Shown: positions 45,815 to 56,600, numbered from the stretch's first letter. The stretch: DNA of 64,000 bases from Mycobacterium sp. IS-1264 (GCF_001954195.1 NZ_MBES01000016.1:1-64000), one strand, 5' to 3'. Translations and numbers: made by a program. The notes: generated by a model from the letters alone, not told the origin.

Positions 45815-46675
45815 ATGGGCAGCGTCCTGATCCCGATCCCGGATCGCGACTTCGACCCCACCGAGGTCGCCGTCAGCTGGCGTGTCCTGACGCGGAACGG
45901 TCATCGGGTGGTGTTCGCCACCGAAAGCGGCGCGGCGGGGGTGGCCGACGACATCATGGTCACCGGCCGAGGGCTCGACATCTGGTCTGCGCTACCGATA
46001 TTGGGCGCCATCCCGGTCATCGGGCTGATGCTGCGGGCCAACAAGGACGGCCGCGACGCCTACGCCGCGATGGTCGATTCGACCGAATTTCGCCATCCCC
46101 TCAGCTGGTCTCAGGCCACCCTGGACGACGTCGACGCGCTGCTCCTGCCCGGCGGACACCGCGCCCGCGGCATGCGCAGGTACATCGACAGCGACATACT
46201 GCACCGGCTGGTGGTCGACGCGTTCGGCCGCGGAATGATCGTGGCCGCGATCTGTCACGGTGTGCTGCTCGCCGCGCGCAGCGTCGATCCCGCCACGGGG
46301 CACTCCGTGCTCTACGGACGCAGGACCACGTCGTTGACCTGGGCAATGGAACGGCTTGCCTGGCGGCTGACCCGCCGCACCCGATTTCGGGACCCCGACT
46401 ACTACCGGACCTACACCGAGCAGCCCGGGCAGCCCGGCGGTTACATGTCGGTGCAGTCCGAAGTCACCCGCGCCCTTAAAGATCCAGCAGATTTTTGCGA
46501 CGTCGTCCGCGGAGAACCGCACTGGCGGCGCAAATCCTCGGGAATGGCAAGGGATACCGCGACCGACTCGCGGCCGGCATTCGTCGTCGACGACGGCAAC
46601 TACATCTCGGCGCGCTGGCCCGGCGACACGCACACCTTCGCCACCGTTTTGTCGCAGAAGCTTAAGAAGCTCTGA
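45815..46675 (+). CDS. DJ-1/PfpI-type glutamine-amidotransferase-like protein
   Basis: A 286-aa protein of the class I glutamine-amidotransferase-like fold. The nucleophile-elbow Cys lies in VVAAICHGVLLAAR, and a conserved Glu is found in the first half (FATESG). A hydrophobic stretch WSALPILGAIPVIGLMLRAN near residue 60 is unusual for the family and may pack on a membrane or partner. Length exceeds typical DJ-1 proteins because of a C-terminal extension of about 90 residues. ATG 45815 is 5 nt after the previous stop, so it is likely cotranscribed with it. Chaperone, deglycase or protease activity cannot be chosen from sequence. Confidence 0.85.
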   Translation: MGSVLIPIPDRDFDPTEVAVSWRVLTRNGHRVVFATESGAAGVADDIMVTGRGLDIWSALPILGAIPVIGLMLRANKDGRDAYAAMVDSTEFRHPLSWSQATLDDVDALLLPGGHRARGMRRYIDSDILHRLVVDAFGRGMIVAAICHGVLLAARSVDPATGHSVLYGRRTTSLTWAMERLAWRLTRRTRFRDPDYYRTYTEQPGQPGGYMSVQSEVTRALKDPADFCDVVRGEPHWRRKSSGMARDTATDSRPAFVVDDGNYISARWPGDTHTFATVLSQKLKKL

Positions 46676-46680
46676 CGGCA

Positions 46681-47388
46681 CTACGTCGTCGCCCCGGCCC
46701 CCAGATGCTCGCCAAAGAACGCGAAGACCCGATCCCACGCATCGTCGGCCGCCGCCCGGTTGTAGCCGAAACCGACGACGCGAAGCAGCGGCTGGGCGGG
46801 GAGCTGGTTCGCGAAGCTGTGACCCGCGCCGGGGTACGCCTTGATATCGGTGGTGATCCCCTTGGCGGCCGTCACTTCGCGAAACTTCTTGGGTGCGCCG
46901 ATGCCCAGCGGGTCACGGCTGCCGAAGCTGGCCACAATCGGGCAGGCCCCGTCCAGCGTCTCGCTCAGGTTGCGGGGCAGGGGCGTCCCATAGAACGGCG
47001 CGGAAGCGCCAAAACCCTTGGGCGACATGATGAGTGAGAAACCGCCACCCATGCAGAAGCCGGCGATCCCCACGCGGCCGGTGCATTCCGGCATCGACAG
47101 CAGGTGATCGCGCGCGGCCAGGATGTCGTCAAGCGCGCGACCACGCTTGGTCAGCAGCTCGCGCATGACCCTGGTGATGCATCGCGCGCGACCACCCCGG
47201 GCGTACATGTTCGGGGTCAGCGCCAGATAGCCCGCCTGCGCGATGCGCCGCGAAATCAGTTCATTGTCGGGGCCGTAGCCGACGGCGTCGTGGATCACCA
47301 CCACACCAGGCCAGGGGCCGTCGCCCTGGGGAATGTCCAGCAGCGCATCGATGGGTCCGTCGGGGGCCTCGATCTGAATCGTCGTCAT
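46681..47388 (-). CDS. Dienelactone hydrolase family protein (Rv2054-like)
   Basis: A 235-aa alpha/beta hydrolase. The nucleophile is Cys112 in AGFCMGGGF, as in dienelactone hydrolases. SRDPLGIG supplies the likely Asp region and GAGHSFAN the catalytic His near the C-terminus. It matches Rv2054 in position and length. It is divergent from fxsA and convergent with the DJ-1-like gene (5-bp gap). Lactone or ester cleavage is expected; the physiological substrate is unknown. Confidence 0.93.
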   Translation of the reverse strand: MTTIQIEAPDGPIDALLDIPQGDGPWPGVVVIHDAVGYGPDNELISRRIAQAGYLALTPNMYARGGRARCITRVMRELLTKRGRALDDILAARDHLLSMPECTGRVGIAGFCMGGGFSLIMSPKGFGASAPFYGTPLPRNLSETLDGACPIVASFGSRDPLGIGAPKKFREVTAAKGITTDIKAYPGAGHSFANQLPAQPLLRVVGFGYNRAAADDAWDRVFAFFGEHLGAGATT

Positions 47389-47461
47389 AGCGTCATCTAA
47401 CTGCAGCCGGGTTGTGCCTCACCAGGGGAACTCAGCGTCGGTCCGCGGACGTTGGCGTGAC

Positions 47462-47989
47462 ATGCTGTCGCGGCTGTTGCTCGTCTATGCGGTCGTCGAA
47501 CTCGCGGTGATCTTCGCGCTGGTGTCGACGATCGGGTGGGGCTGGACCCTGCTGGTGCTGCTGGCCACCTTCCTGCTCGGGTGGGGCCTCTTGGCGCCGA
47601 TGGCAGGGTCGCAGCTCATTCGCCAACTCGGGCAACTGCGATCGGGCCTGACCGAACCGCAGACCGCGGTGAACGACGGCGCACTGGTCGGCTTGGCCAT
47701 GGCGCTGGTCTTGGTTCCCGGAGTGGTCACCACAGTGTTGGGGCTGTTGTTGCTGGTGCCGCCGATACGGGCGGTTGCCGGCCCCGGCCTGAGCGGGGTC
47801 GCGCTGCGCGGGCTGCGCGGGCGGGCACCGCTGGTCACCCAGACGACGGTCTTCACGACCGACCCTCGCCGCGGCCAAGCCGGCGACGGCCGCGACTACA
47901 TCGACGGCGAGGTCATCGACGGCGAGGTCATCGACGTGCACGACGTCGAGCTGCCACCGCGGCGCCCGTCGTCGCCTGGCTCGATCTAA
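47462..47989 (+). CDS. fxsA: FxsA family membrane protein
   Basis: A 175-aa cytoplasmic-membrane protein of the FxsA family (suppressor of F exclusion of phage T7 in E. coli). It has the start MLSRLLLVYAVVELAVIF and two to three membrane helices. LVPGVVTTVLGLLLLVPPIR is the family signature. The soluble tail is acidic and holds two copies of a DGEVI unit encoded by a 15-bp repeat. ATG 47462 gives 175 aa, the length I recall for Rv2053c. A GTG at 47414 would add 16 residues. Confidence 0.9.
   Translation: MLSRLLLVYAVVELAVIFALVSTIGWGWTLLVLLATFLLGWGLLAPMAGSQLIRQLGQLRSGLTEPQTAVNDGALVGLAMALVLVPGVVTTVLGLLLLVPPIRAVAGPGLSGVALRGLRGRAPLVTQTTVFTTDPRRGQAGDGRDYIDGEVIDGEVIDVHDVELPPRRPSSPGSI
47903..47932. 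repeat. Two 15-bp tandem repeats in the fxsA tail
   Basis: GACGGCGAGGTCATC at 47903-47917 and 47918-47932, exact and in frame. Confidence 0.9.
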
Positions 47990-47999
47990 GTTTTGGCGT
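47987..47999 (+). promoter_or_regulatory. Candidate leaderless promoter of the amidohydrolase gene
   Basis: TAAGTT (47987-47992) overlaps the fxsA stop codon and lies 7 nt before GTG 48000. Confidence 0.4.
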
Positions 48000-49613
48000 G
48001 TGGCGCAAACCGATCGTCAGGCTACGACGCTGCTGCTGAACGGCCGGGTGCACAGCCCCAGCCACCCCGACGCCACCGCCATGGCGGTGCGCGGCGATGT
48101 CGTCGCATGGTTGGGCAGCGATGACGTCGGCCGCAGCCAGTTTCCCGACGCCGAGGTCGTGGATCTCGACGGCGGCTTCGTCGCGCCGGGATTCGTCGAC
48201 AGCCATATCCACCTGACCGCGACCGGCCTCGCCCTCACCGGGCTCGACCTGCGGCCTGCCACGTCGCGCGCGCAGTGCATCCAGATGGTCGCCGAGCATG
48301 CCGCCGCGCACCCGGGCCAACCTGTGTGGGGGCACGGCTGGGACGAGTCGTCGTGGCCCGACAACACCGCGCCGAGCACCACCGACCTCGACGCGGTGCT
48401 CGGGGACCGGCCCGCTTACCTGGCTCGCGTCGACGTTCATTCCGCCCTGGCCTCGTCGGCGCTGCGACGCATGGTCGCGGAGCTGCCGGCGGCGGACGGC
48501 TTCAGCGCGGAGGGGCCGCTCGCCGACGATGCGCACCACCTGGTCCGGGCGACCGCCCGTAACCTGCTGACCGCCGGGCAGCTGGCCGACGCCCGGACCG
48601 CCGCGCTCCGCGCCGCCGCCGCGGTCGGCATCGTCGCGGTGCACGAATGCGCCGGGCCCGAGATCGGCGGCCTTGACGACTGGCTGGCGCTTCGCGCCCT
48701 CGATCACGGCGTCGAGGTCATCGGTTACTGGGGCGAGGCGGTGACCAGCCCGGCGCAGGCCCGCGCGCTGATGGACCTGACCGGAGCCCGCGGGCTGGCC
48801 GGCGACCTGTTCGTCGACGGGGCGCTCGGGTCCCGCACCGCCTGGCTGCACGAGCCGTACACCGACGCGCCCGACCAAATCGGCACCTGCCACTTGGACC
48901 ATGACGTCATCGAGGCGCATCTGCGGGCCTGCACCCAGGCCGAGGTGACGGCGGGTTTCCATGTCATCGGCGATGCCGCGGTCTCCGCGGTCGTCGATGC
49001 CATCGAACGGGTCGTGGCCGACCTGGGGGCGGCCGCCGTCGCCCGTTGCGGGCATCGTCTGGAGCACCTCGAGATGGTGACGGCCGATCAGGCCGCCAAA
49101 CTCGGCGCGTGGGGCGTCATCGCCAGCGTGCAGCCCAATTTCGATGCGCTGTGGGGTGGCGACGACGGCATGTACGCCCGCCGGCTCGGCGCCGAACGAG
49201 GCAGCCGGCTCAACCCGCTGGCGCTGTTAGCATCCCAAGGCGTGCCCCTCGCGCTCGGTACCGACGCCCCGGTGACGGGTCTTGACCCGTGGGCCAGCGT
49301 GCGCGCGGCCGTCAACCATCACACCGCAGGCAGCGCCGTGTCGGCGCGGGCCGCATTCGCAGCCGCGACCCGTGGCGGCTGGCGCGCGAGCGGCGTCCGA
49401 GACGGCGTGACGGGGACCCTGGCGCCGGGTGCGCCCGCCTCCTACGCCGTCTGGGACGCCGAAGCCCTCGACGTGAGCGCACCGCGCGACGCGGTGCAGC
49501 GCTGGTCCACCGACCCGCGCTCGCGGGTGCCCGCATTGCCGCGGCTGGGGCCGGCCGACGCTTTGCCGCGTTGCCGGCGGACCGTCCATCGGGGCGCTGT
49601 CATCTATGGCTAA
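48000..49613 (+). CDS. YtcJ-type amidohydrolase (Rv2052c-like)
   Basis: A 537-aa metal-dependent hydrolase of the amidohydrolase-3 (YtcJ/NfdA) family. The metal-binding HxH is in [11 protein letters not shown] near residue 70. [19 protein letters not shown] near residue 325, HRLEHLEM and LGTDAPV (catalytic Asp near 422) follow the family order. It probably hydrolyses an N-formyl or N-acyl amide or a cyclic amide; the substrate is not known. Its stop overlaps the lnt start by 8 nt, which suggests an operon with lnt-ppm1. Confidence 0.92.
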   Translation: MAQTDRQATTLLLNGRVHSPSHPDATAMAVRGDVVAWLGSDDVGRSQFPDAEVVDLDGGFVAPGFVDSHIHLTATGLALTGLDLRPATSRAQCIQMVAEHAAAHPGQPVWGHGWDESSWPDNTAPSTTDLDAVLGDRPAYLARVDVHSALASSALRRMVAELPAADGFSAEGPLADDAHHLVRATARNLLTAGQLADARTAALRAAAAVGIVAVHECAGPEIGGLDDWLALRALDHGVEVIGYWGEAVTSPAQARALMDLTGARGLAGDLFVDGALGSRTAWLHEPYTDAPDQIGTCHLDHDVIEAHLRACTQAEVTAGFHVIGDAAVSAVVDAIERVVADLGAAAVARCGHRLEHLEMVTADQAAKLGAWGVIASVQPNFDALWGGDDGMYARRLGAERGSRLNPLALLASQGVPLALGTDAPVTGLDPWASVRAAVNHHTAGSAVSARAAFAAATRGGWRASGVRDGVTGTLAPGAPASYAVWDAEALDVSAPRDAVQRWSTDPRSRVPALPRLGPADALPRCRRTVHRGAVIYG

Positions 49614-51615
49614 CGGTCGGCACGAGCGGCCCGACGACGCCGAATCGGAGCGCGACGAAGAGCCCACCGACGCGCCGGTACGCACGGACAGGCATGACGC
49701 TCCCGGCGTGGCCGAGCGCGCGGGCGCGATAGCGCGGCGGGCACTGGCGGGGGTGGTCGCCGCGGTGGTCGCTCGGCTGCCGGGCCTGCAGGCGGCGCTG
49801 CAGCCACGCCTGGCGCGGCTGCTGGTCACCGTCGTGGCCGGATTGCTGATGTGCGCCAGCTTCCCGTCGCTGAGCTGGTGGTGGGCCGCGGTGGTCGCCG
49901 CCGCGCTGTTGGCCTGGGTGCTCAAGCACCCCGCCACCACGGTGGTCGGCGGCCTGGGCTACGGATTTCTGTTCGGGCTCGCGTTTTATCTACCGCTGCT
50001 GCCGTGGATCAGCCTGCTGGTGGGCGACGTGCCGTGGTTGGCGTTGGCGATGGTGTGCGCGCTGTTTCCCGCGCTGTTCGGCCTGTTCGCCGTCGTGGTG
50101 CGGCGGCTGCCCGGCTGGCCGGTCTGGTTCGCGTTGGTGTGGGCGGCCCAGGAGTGGTTGAAGTCGATCGTTCCGTTCGGCGGGTTTCCCTGGGGGTCAG
50201 TGGCGTTCGGTCAAGCCGACGGTCCGCTGCTGCCGTTGGTCAAGCTCGGCGGCGTTGCGCTGCTGTCGACGGCCGTCGTGTTGGTGGGCTTTAGCGCGAC
50301 CGCGATCGCGCTGGAAATCATGAAATGGTGGCGAACCGAGGCGCCCCACAAGGACGCCAAGGATGCCGAGGACGCCGATCAACGGCCGCCCGCGGTGGTG
50401 CTGCCGGGGATTTGCATCTGCCTAGTGTTGTTCGCTGCCGTCATCATCTGGCCGCAGGTGCGGCACGCCGGCGCCGGAGCGGGTGGCGAACCCACGGTCA
50501 CCGTCGCGGCCGTGCAGGGCAACGTCCCCCGGCTCGGTCTCGACTTCAACGCGCAACGCAGAGCGGTGCTGGACAACCACGTCCAGGAGACGCTGCGACT
50601 CGCCGAGAACGTGCGCGCCGGGCTCGCACCACAACCTCAATTCGTCATCTGGCCCGAGGACTCCTCGGACGTCGATCCGTTGCTCAATGCCGACGCCGGG
50701 CAGCAGATCGCGCAGGCGGCCCATGCGATCGGCGCGCCAATCCTGGTCGGCACCGTCCTCGCGGCGCCCGGCAGCACGCCGGAACGCGAGGAATACACCA
50801 ACACGATGATCGTCTGGAATCCGGTCAGCGGCCCGGCCGACCGCCACGACAAGGAAATCGTGCAGCCGTTCGGCGAATACCTGCCGATGCCGTGGCTCTT
50901 CAAGCATCTCTCTTCCTACGCCGACCGCGCGGGCAACATGGTGCCCCGCAAGAGCAGCGACGTGGTGCAGATCGCGGGGGTACCGGTCGGTGTGGCCACA
51001 TGCTGGGAAGTGATCTTCGACCGCGAGCCGCGCAAAGCTGTCCGCAACGGCGCCCAGCTGTTGGCCGTGCCAGCCAACAACGCCACCTTCAACAGGCGCA
51101 TGAGCGAGCAACAGCTCGCCTTCGCCAAGGTCCGCGCCGTGGAACACGACCGATACGTCGTGGTCGCCGGCACCACCGGGATCAGTTCGGTGATCGCGCC
51201 GGACGGGGCCGAGTTGGTCCGCACCGGATTCTTCGAGCCCGGCTATCTGGACATCCAGGTGCGCCTCAAGACGCAGCTGACGCCGGCCACCCGCTGGGGG
51301 CCGATCGTGCAATGGTTGCTGGTCGTGGCGGCCGGAGCGGCCATTCTGGTCGGGATACGGCACAATGGGTGGTCCCCGCGTCCGGTTCGGCCGAGGTTGC
51401 GGCCCTTCCGGGCGAGGCCTTCGGGTGAATCGGACGATTCCGGTAAGTTCCCGGGCGACGCCGCGGGCGACTTGGATATGACGCAAGACGCCGCGCCCGA
51501 CGAGGACGGCGACCACAACTCGCCGGAAGAAGGCGGTGACGAGACCCCGCTCGACGAGGGCGGCCCACCCAGTTTCGGGCGACACAGTTTCGGGCGACAC
51601 AGAGGAGCTACATGA
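49606..51615 (+). CDS. lnt: Apolipoprotein N-acyltransferase Lnt
   Basis: A 669-aa membrane enzyme that adds the third acyl chain to lipoproteins. Residues 1-60 are a soluble charged extension. About six to seven membrane helices cover residues 65-290, with [12 protein letters not shown] between them. A periplasmic nitrilase-like domain carries the catalytic triad region: Glu in WPEDSSD, Lys in [14 protein letters not shown] and Cys in [11 protein letters not shown] last helix ([18 protein letters not shown]) and an acidic tail follow. In M. tuberculosis this domain is the N-terminal half of the single Ppm1 protein. Here it is a separate gene whose TGA overlaps the ppm1 ATG by 4 nt. Confidence 0.96.
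   Translation: MANGRHERPDDAESERDEEPTDAPVRTDRHDAPGVAERAGAIARRALAGVVAAVVARLPGLQAALQPRLARLLVTVVAGLLMCASFPSLSWWWAAVVAAALLAWVLKHPATTVVGGLGYGFLFGLAFYLPLLPWISLLVGDVPWLALAMVCALFPALFGLFAVVVRRLPGWPVWFALVWAAQEWLKSIVPFGGFPWGSVAFGQADGPLLPLVKLGGVALLSTAVVLVGFSATAIALEIMKWWRTEAPHKDAKDAEDADQRPPAVVLPGICICLVLFAAVIIWPQVRHAGAGAGGEPTVTVAAVQGNVPRLGLDFNAQRRAVLDNHVQETLRLAENVRAGLAPQPQFVIWPEDSSDVDPLLNADAGQQIAQAAHAIGAPILVGTVLAAPGSTPEREEYTNTMIVWNPVSGPADRHDKEIVQPFGEYLPMPWLFKHLSSYADRAGNMVPRKSSDVVQIAGVPVGVATCWEVIFDREPRKAVRNGAQLLAVPANNATFNRRMSEQQLAFAKVRAVEHDRYVVVAGTTGISSVIAPDGAELVRTGFFEPGYLDIQVRLKTQLTPATRWGPIVQWLLVVAAGAAILVGIRHNGWSPRPVRPRLRPFRARPSGESDDSGKFPGDAAGDLDMTQDAAPDEDGDHNSPEEGGDETPLDEGGPPSFGRHSFGRHRGAT
51571..51600. 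repeat. Two 15-bp tandem repeats at the lnt 3' end
   Basis: AGTTTCGGGCGACAC at 51571-51585 and 51586-51600, exact, in frame (SFGRH twice), directly before the ppm1 ribosome site AGAGGAG. Confidence 0.9.
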
Positions 51616-52430
51616 CCACCGGCCAGCAGGCGCCCCGCGTTCCGGGCAATCGGCCCAGCCAACGCGTCCTGGTGATCATCCCCACCTTCAACGAGCTGGA
51701 GAACCTGCCGGTGATCCACCGGCGGCTGAAGGACGCGTGCCCCGAGGTGCACCTGCTGATCGTGGACGACAGCAGCCCGGACGGTACGGGCGAGCTCGCC
51801 GACGAGTTGGCCGCGGCCGATCCGGGCCGCACCCATGTCATGCACCGCACGGCCAAGGACGGCCTGGGCGCCGCCTATCTGGCGGGCTTCGCGTGGGGGT
51901 TGAGCCGGGACTACTCGGTGCTCGTCGAGATGGACGCGGACGGCAGCCACGCGCCCGAGCAGCTGCACCGCCTGCTCGACGCCGTCGACGCCGGAGCCGA
52001 CCTGGCGATCGGTTCGCGCTACGTCGACGGCGGAACGGTACGCAACTGGCCGTGGCGGCGCTGGGCCCTGTCCTGGACGGCCAACACCTATGCGCGGGTG
52101 GCGCTCGGCATCGATGTCCACGACATCACCGCCGGCTACCGCGCCTACCGTCGCGAAGTCTTGGAGGCGATCGACCTCGACGGTGTCGACTCCAAGGGCT
52201 ACTGCTTCCAGATCGATCTGACCTGGCGGACGGTGTGCAACGGCTTCGCCATCGTCGAAGTGCCGATCACCTTCACCGAGCGCGAACTCGGCGTGTCGAA
52301 GATGAGCGGATCCAACATCCGCGAGGCCCTGGTGAAGGTCACTCGGTGGGGGATCCAGGGGCGAACCCCCAGCGCCCGTGCGGCGCGGGCCGACAACCGC
52401 ACCAAGTCGGCGGGGGCCCAAGGGGCTTAA
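51612..52430 (+). CDS. ppm1: Polyprenol monophosphomannose synthase Ppm1
   Basis: A 272-aa GT2-family glycosyltransferase that transfers mannose from GDP-mannose to polyprenyl phosphate. This makes the donor for lipoarabinomannan, lipomannan and protein mannosylation. [14 protein letters not shown] and [12 protein letters not shown] form the nucleotide-binding half, EMDADGSH holds the DxD metal site, and [13 protein letters not shown] and [13 protein letters not shown] are typical of DPM synthases. There is no membrane anchor, as expected if it works with the Lnt membrane part. AGAGGAG lies 5 nt upstream of the ATG, which overlaps the lnt stop. Confidence 0.97.
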   Translation: MTTGQQAPRVPGNRPSQRVLVIIPTFNELENLPVIHRRLKDACPEVHLLIVDDSSPDGTGELADELAAADPGRTHVMHRTAKDGLGAAYLAGFAWGLSRDYSVLVEMDADGSHAPEQLHRLLDAVDAGADLAIGSRYVDGGTVRNWPWRRWALSWTANTYARVALGIDVHDITAGYRAYRREVLEAIDLDGVDSKGYCFQIDLTWRTVCNGFAIVEVPITFTERELGVSKMSGSNIREALVKVTRWGIQGRTPSARAARADNRTKSAGAQGA

Positions 52431-52448
52431 GGACGGAGTCAGCCCGCG

Positions 52449-52784
52449 TTAGCCGCGGCGCTTTGACCTGATCAGTTCGAGGCGCTCCTTGAGCAGCTCT
52501 TCGAGCTCATCGACCGTGCGGCGTTCCAGCAACATGTCCCAGTGCGTCCGCGGCGGCTTGACCTTCTTCGGCTCCGGCAAATCACCCTCGACCAGGGTGC
52601 CTTCCATGCCGTTGCGGCACAGCCAGGTGCCGGGGATCTCGGCGTCGTCGGCGAACGGCACCTCGAACTCCTCGCCGTTCTCGGTCCGGTAGCGCGCGAT
52701 CTGGCGCGGCGCCAGGTCGTGGTTGCGGTCGGTTTCGTAGCTCACGGCTCCGAGGCGACTGCCCCTCAGTACTCGATCCGCCAT
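52449..52784 (-). CDS. rbpA: RNA polymerase-binding protein RbpA
   Basis: A 111-aa essential actinobacterial transcription factor. It stabilises the SigA/SigB holoenzyme and open promoter complex. The N-terminal tail (MADRVLRGSRLGAVSYETDR), the Zn-less core barrel (IARYRTENGEEFEVPFAD, WLCRNG), the basic linker (KKVKPPRTHWD) and the sigma-interacting helices (ERRTVDELEELLKERLELIR) are all intact. TAGAGGAG lies about 8 nt before the ATG. It is convergent with ppm1 and divergent from the small Zn-finger gene. Confidence 0.98.
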   Translation of the reverse strand: MADRVLRGSRLGAVSYETDRNHDLAPRQIARYRTENGEEFEVPFADDAEIPGTWLCRNGMEGTLVEGDLPEPKKVKPPRTHWDMLLERRTVDELEELLKERLELIRSKRRG

Positions 52785-52920
52785 GGGTGCTACTCCTCTA
52801 GGTTCTGTGGGATTCTCTCCGCTTTGGCAAACGTTACGGTGCTCGGCGTAGTTCCCGGGCCGACACGCGGCCTACGCGGCGCGACCATCAATGATACCGG
52901 GATGGCCGAACGTGGCCGAC

Positions 52921-52934
52921 TAAAGTCGGCAAGC
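52921..52934 (+). promoter_or_regulatory. Candidate leaderless promoter of the Rv2049c-like gene
   Basis: TAAAGT (52921-52926) lies 8 nt before GTG 52935 and supports this start over ATG 52902. Confidence 0.4.
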
Positions 52935-53294
52935 GTGACCCGCCGTGCCCGTCCGCAGCCCTGCCGTTGGTGTGGCCGAGACGTCGCCGATGTCGGCATG
53001 GGGCGCCGCCGCCAGTACTGCCGGCAGTCGTGCCGGCAGCGGGCCTACGAGCAACGGGCCTCGCTCAGCCGGGGCGAGGCGGGGGCAGCCCTGGCGCTGC
53101 CGGCCGATGCGGTGGTGCTGTCGGCCGACGAGGCGGCCGACCTCTCGGATCGCGTTTACCAGGTGCGATGCGCGGCGGAGGACGTCGCCACGGCGCTCGA
53201 TGAGGGAGCCGAGGCAATCGAACTGCGCGCCCTGTGCGACGTGCTGATCCGCGCCGCCCGGGCCGCCGACGGCTGGCGCCGAGTGGGCGTCTGA
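52935..53294 (+). CDS. Small Cys-rich (Zn-finger-like) protein between rbpA and pks12
   Basis: A 119-aa protein. The N-terminus carries four Cys in a CRWCGRD...QYCRQSCRQRAY arrangement surrounded by Arg, typical of a Zn-ribbon that could bind nucleic acid. The rest is a helical Ala/Asp/Glu-rich domain. It holds the place of Rv2049c in M. tuberculosis. GTG 52935 is favoured by the TAAAGT box; ATG 52902 would add 11 residues. Function unknown. Confidence 0.78.
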   Translation: MTRRARPQPCRWCGRDVADVGMGRRRQYCRQSCRQRAYEQRASLSRGEAGAALALPADAVVLSADEAADLSDRVYQVRCAAEDVATALDEGAEAIELRALCDVLIRAARAADGWRRVGV

Positions 53295-53611
53295 CCGCGA
53301 CGCCCGTCAGCGCGGCGCCCGGACGGCTCGCGTCGAGATTCGCAGCGCCATGCGCCTGACCACCGCCGATGCGTAGGCGGGTACAGTCACGCCATGGACG
53401 GTGCACCGAATCTGAGGGACTTCGGGGTCACCGCACGCGTCGCCGGGCCGCGTCGGACGTTTTGAAATCCAGCCGGAGTTGGCCATACTCACCAGCGACA
53501 TTCTTGGGTCGGACAGCAGCACGACGACGTCGCTTCGTGCCGCAACTTCCGTGACTCGGCGACAGCCGCATCCGGCGGTGAACGACGGCCAATGGTAGGC
53601 GAGGGGCAGTG
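53295..53611. other. 317-bp intergenic region before the polyketide synthase
   Basis: I see no convincing gene here. Frames in this stretch are short or are antisense extensions into the PKS. It should hold the pks12 promoter. A weak GAGGGG ribosome site (53601-53606) precedes the start, but I cannot point to a convincing -10. Confidence 0.5.
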
Positions 53612-56600
53612 ATGGTGGACCAACTCCAGCATGCGACCGAGGCGCTGCGCAAAGCGCTGGTCCAGGTCGAACGCCTGAAGCGCACCAACCGCGCGCTGCT
53701 GGAGCGGTCGAGCGAGCCGATCGCGATCGTCGGGATGTCCTGCCGCTTCCCGGGCGGCGTCGACAGCCCCGAGGCTCTGTGGCAAATGGTTGCCGACGGC
53801 CGCGACGTGATCTCGGAGTTTCCCACCGACCGTGGGTGGGACCTGGCGGCACTGATCGACCCCGACCCCGACGCGCGCCACAAGACCTACGCGCACACCG
53901 GGGGCTTCGTCGACAACGTCGCGGACTTCGACCCCGCGTTCTTCGGCATCGCCCCCAGCGAAGCCCTGGCGATGGACCCCCAGCATCGGATGTTGCTGGA
54001 GCTGTCGTGGGAAGCGTTGGAGCGCGCGGGAATTGACCCCAGCGGGCTGCGCGGCAGCGCCACCGGGGTGTTCGCCGGGCTCATCGTCCAGGGCTACGGC
54101 ATGCTCGCCGAGGAGATCGAGGGCTATCGCCTGACGGGCATGACGTCCAGCGTCGCCTCGGGACGCGTCTCGTATGTGCTGGGCCTGGAGGGCCCGGCGG
54201 TGTCGGTGGACACGGCGTGTTCGTCGTCGTTGGTGGCGCTGCACATGGCGGTGCAGTCGCTGCGCTCGGGGGAGTGCGACCTGGCCCTGGCCGGCGGCGC
54301 GACGGTAAACGCCACGCCGACGGTCTTCGTCGAATTCAGCCGGCACCGCGGATTGGCGCCCGACGGGCGATGCAAGGCCTACGCCGGGGCCGCCGACGGG
54401 GTCGGCTGGTCCGAGGGCGGGGCGATCCTCGTCGTGGAGCGGTTGTCGGATGCGCAGCGGTTGGGTCATCCGGTGTTAGCCGTGGTGCGCGGTTCGGCGG
54501 TCAATCAGGATGGCGCGTCGAACGGATTGACCGCGCCGAACGGTCCGTCGCAGCAGCGGGTGGTGCGCGCGGCACTGGCCAACGCGGGGCTCTCGGCGGC
54601 CGAGGTCGATGTGGTCGAAGGCCATGGGACGGGCACCACGCTGGGTGACCCGATCGAGGCCCAGGCCTTGCTGGCTACCTATGGCCAGGACCGCGACGAG
54701 CCGCTGTGGCTGGGATCGATCAAGTCGAACATGGGTCATACCCAGGCCGCCGCCGGTGTGGCCGGGGTAATCAAGATGGTGCAGGCCATGCGCCACGGGG
54801 TGCTGCCGGCGACGCTGCATGTGGATGCGCCGAGCCCGCACGTCGATTGGTCCGCGGGCGCGGTGTCGCTGCTGACCGAGGCGCGGGCGTGGCCGGCGGA
54901 TCATCAGCGTCGAGCCGGGGTGTCGTCCTTCGGGATCAGCGGAACCAACGCGCACGTGATCGTCGAGGCCGCTCCCGCGGAGCCGGCGCGCGACGTTGCT
55001 CCGGCGCGGCCGGTGGTGCCGTGGGCGATCTCGGCGAAGTCGGAGGCGGCGCTGCGGGCGCAGGCGGCGCGGTTGGCCGCGCACGTGCGCGCGCACGACG
55101 AGCTCGATGTCGCCGATGTCGGGTGGACGCTGGCGGGGCGGGCGACGTTTGACCATCGGGCCGTTGTCGTGGGTGGCGACCGCGACCGGTTGCTGGCCGG
55201 GTTGGACGAGCTGGCCGACGACGACGTCGCCGCGTCGATTGTGCGCGGCACCGCGGCGCCGGCGGGCAAGACCGTGTTCGTTTTCCCCGGCCAAGGTTCC
55301 CAGTGGCTGGGCATGGGCATCGAATTGTTCGACACCGCACCGGTATTCGCGCGGCAGATCGAGGCATGCGCGGAGGCTTTCACGGAATTCGTCGACTGGT
55401 CGCTGATCGACGTGCTGCGCGGCGCCCCCGGTGCGCCGGGGATGGACCGCGTGGACGTCGTTCAGCCGGTCCTCTTCGCGATGATGGTGTCGCTCGCCGA
55501 GCTGTGGAAGTCGATCGGAGTAAATCCGGATGCGGTGATCGGCCACTCACAGGGAGAAATCGCCGCGGCCTATGTCGCCGGGGCGCTGTCGCTGCGCGAC
55601 GCCGCCCGGGTGGTCACGCTGCGCAGCAAGCTGCTGACGTCGCTGGCCGGTCCCGGGGGCATGCTGTCCATCGCGTGCAGCACCGAGCGGGCCCGGGAGT
55701 TGTTGGCGCCCTACGGCGATCGGGTCAGCGTCGCCGCCGTCAACGGCCGGTCGGCCGTCGTGGTGTCGGGTGAGGTGGCGGCGCTCGACGAGCTCGTCGG
55801 TTTCTGTGCCGACCTGGAGCTGCGAACCCGGCGGATCGATGTGGACTACGCGTCGCATTCGGTTGAGGTCGAGGCGATCCGCGGCGAGCTGGCGGAGGTT
55901 CTCGCCGGTATCGAGCCGCAGTCCTCCCGCATCGCTTTCTTTTCCACCGTGACCGGAACCCGCTTGGACACAGCGGGATTGGATGCCGACTACTGGTATC
56001 GCAACATCCGCCAGACCGTGCAGTTCGACCAGGCCGTGCGCAGCGCGGGTGAGCACGGGTATCGAACGTTCATCGAATCCAGTCCCCATCCGGCCCTGGT
56101 CGCGGGGATCGAGGACACCGTCAACGACTGCCTGGGCGGTGACGGCGAGGCCATCGTCGTTCCCACCCTGGGCCGCGACGAAGGTGGACTCGAGCGGTTC
56201 CTGACGTCGGCCGCTACCGCGTTCGTCGCGGGAGTGTGCGTGGATTGGCGCGGTGCCCTGGGCGGCGCCGGCTTCGTGGAGCTGCCGACGTACGCCTTTG
56301 ACCGCCGGCGGTTTTGGCTGTCCGGTGAGGGTGTTGCGGCCGACGCCACCGGCCTGGGGCTGGGCAGCAGCGAGCACCCGCTGCTGAGCGCGGTCGTCGA
56401 GCTGCCCGCGTCCGGCGGGGTGGTGCTGACGGGTCGTTTGTCGCCCAGCTTGCAGGGCTGGCTCGCCGATCACGCCGTGTCCGGCGCGGTCGTGTTCCCC
56501 GGCGCCGGGTTCGTGGAGTTGGCGATCCGTGCGGGCGACGAAGTCGGTTGCTCGACGGTCGACGAGCTGACGCTGCAGGCGCCGTTGATGTTGCCGGCCA

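Noticed and set aside
47414..47461. GTG 47414 as the fxsA start
   Set aside because: It adds 16 residues without membrane or family character; ATG 47462 gives the usual FxsA length.
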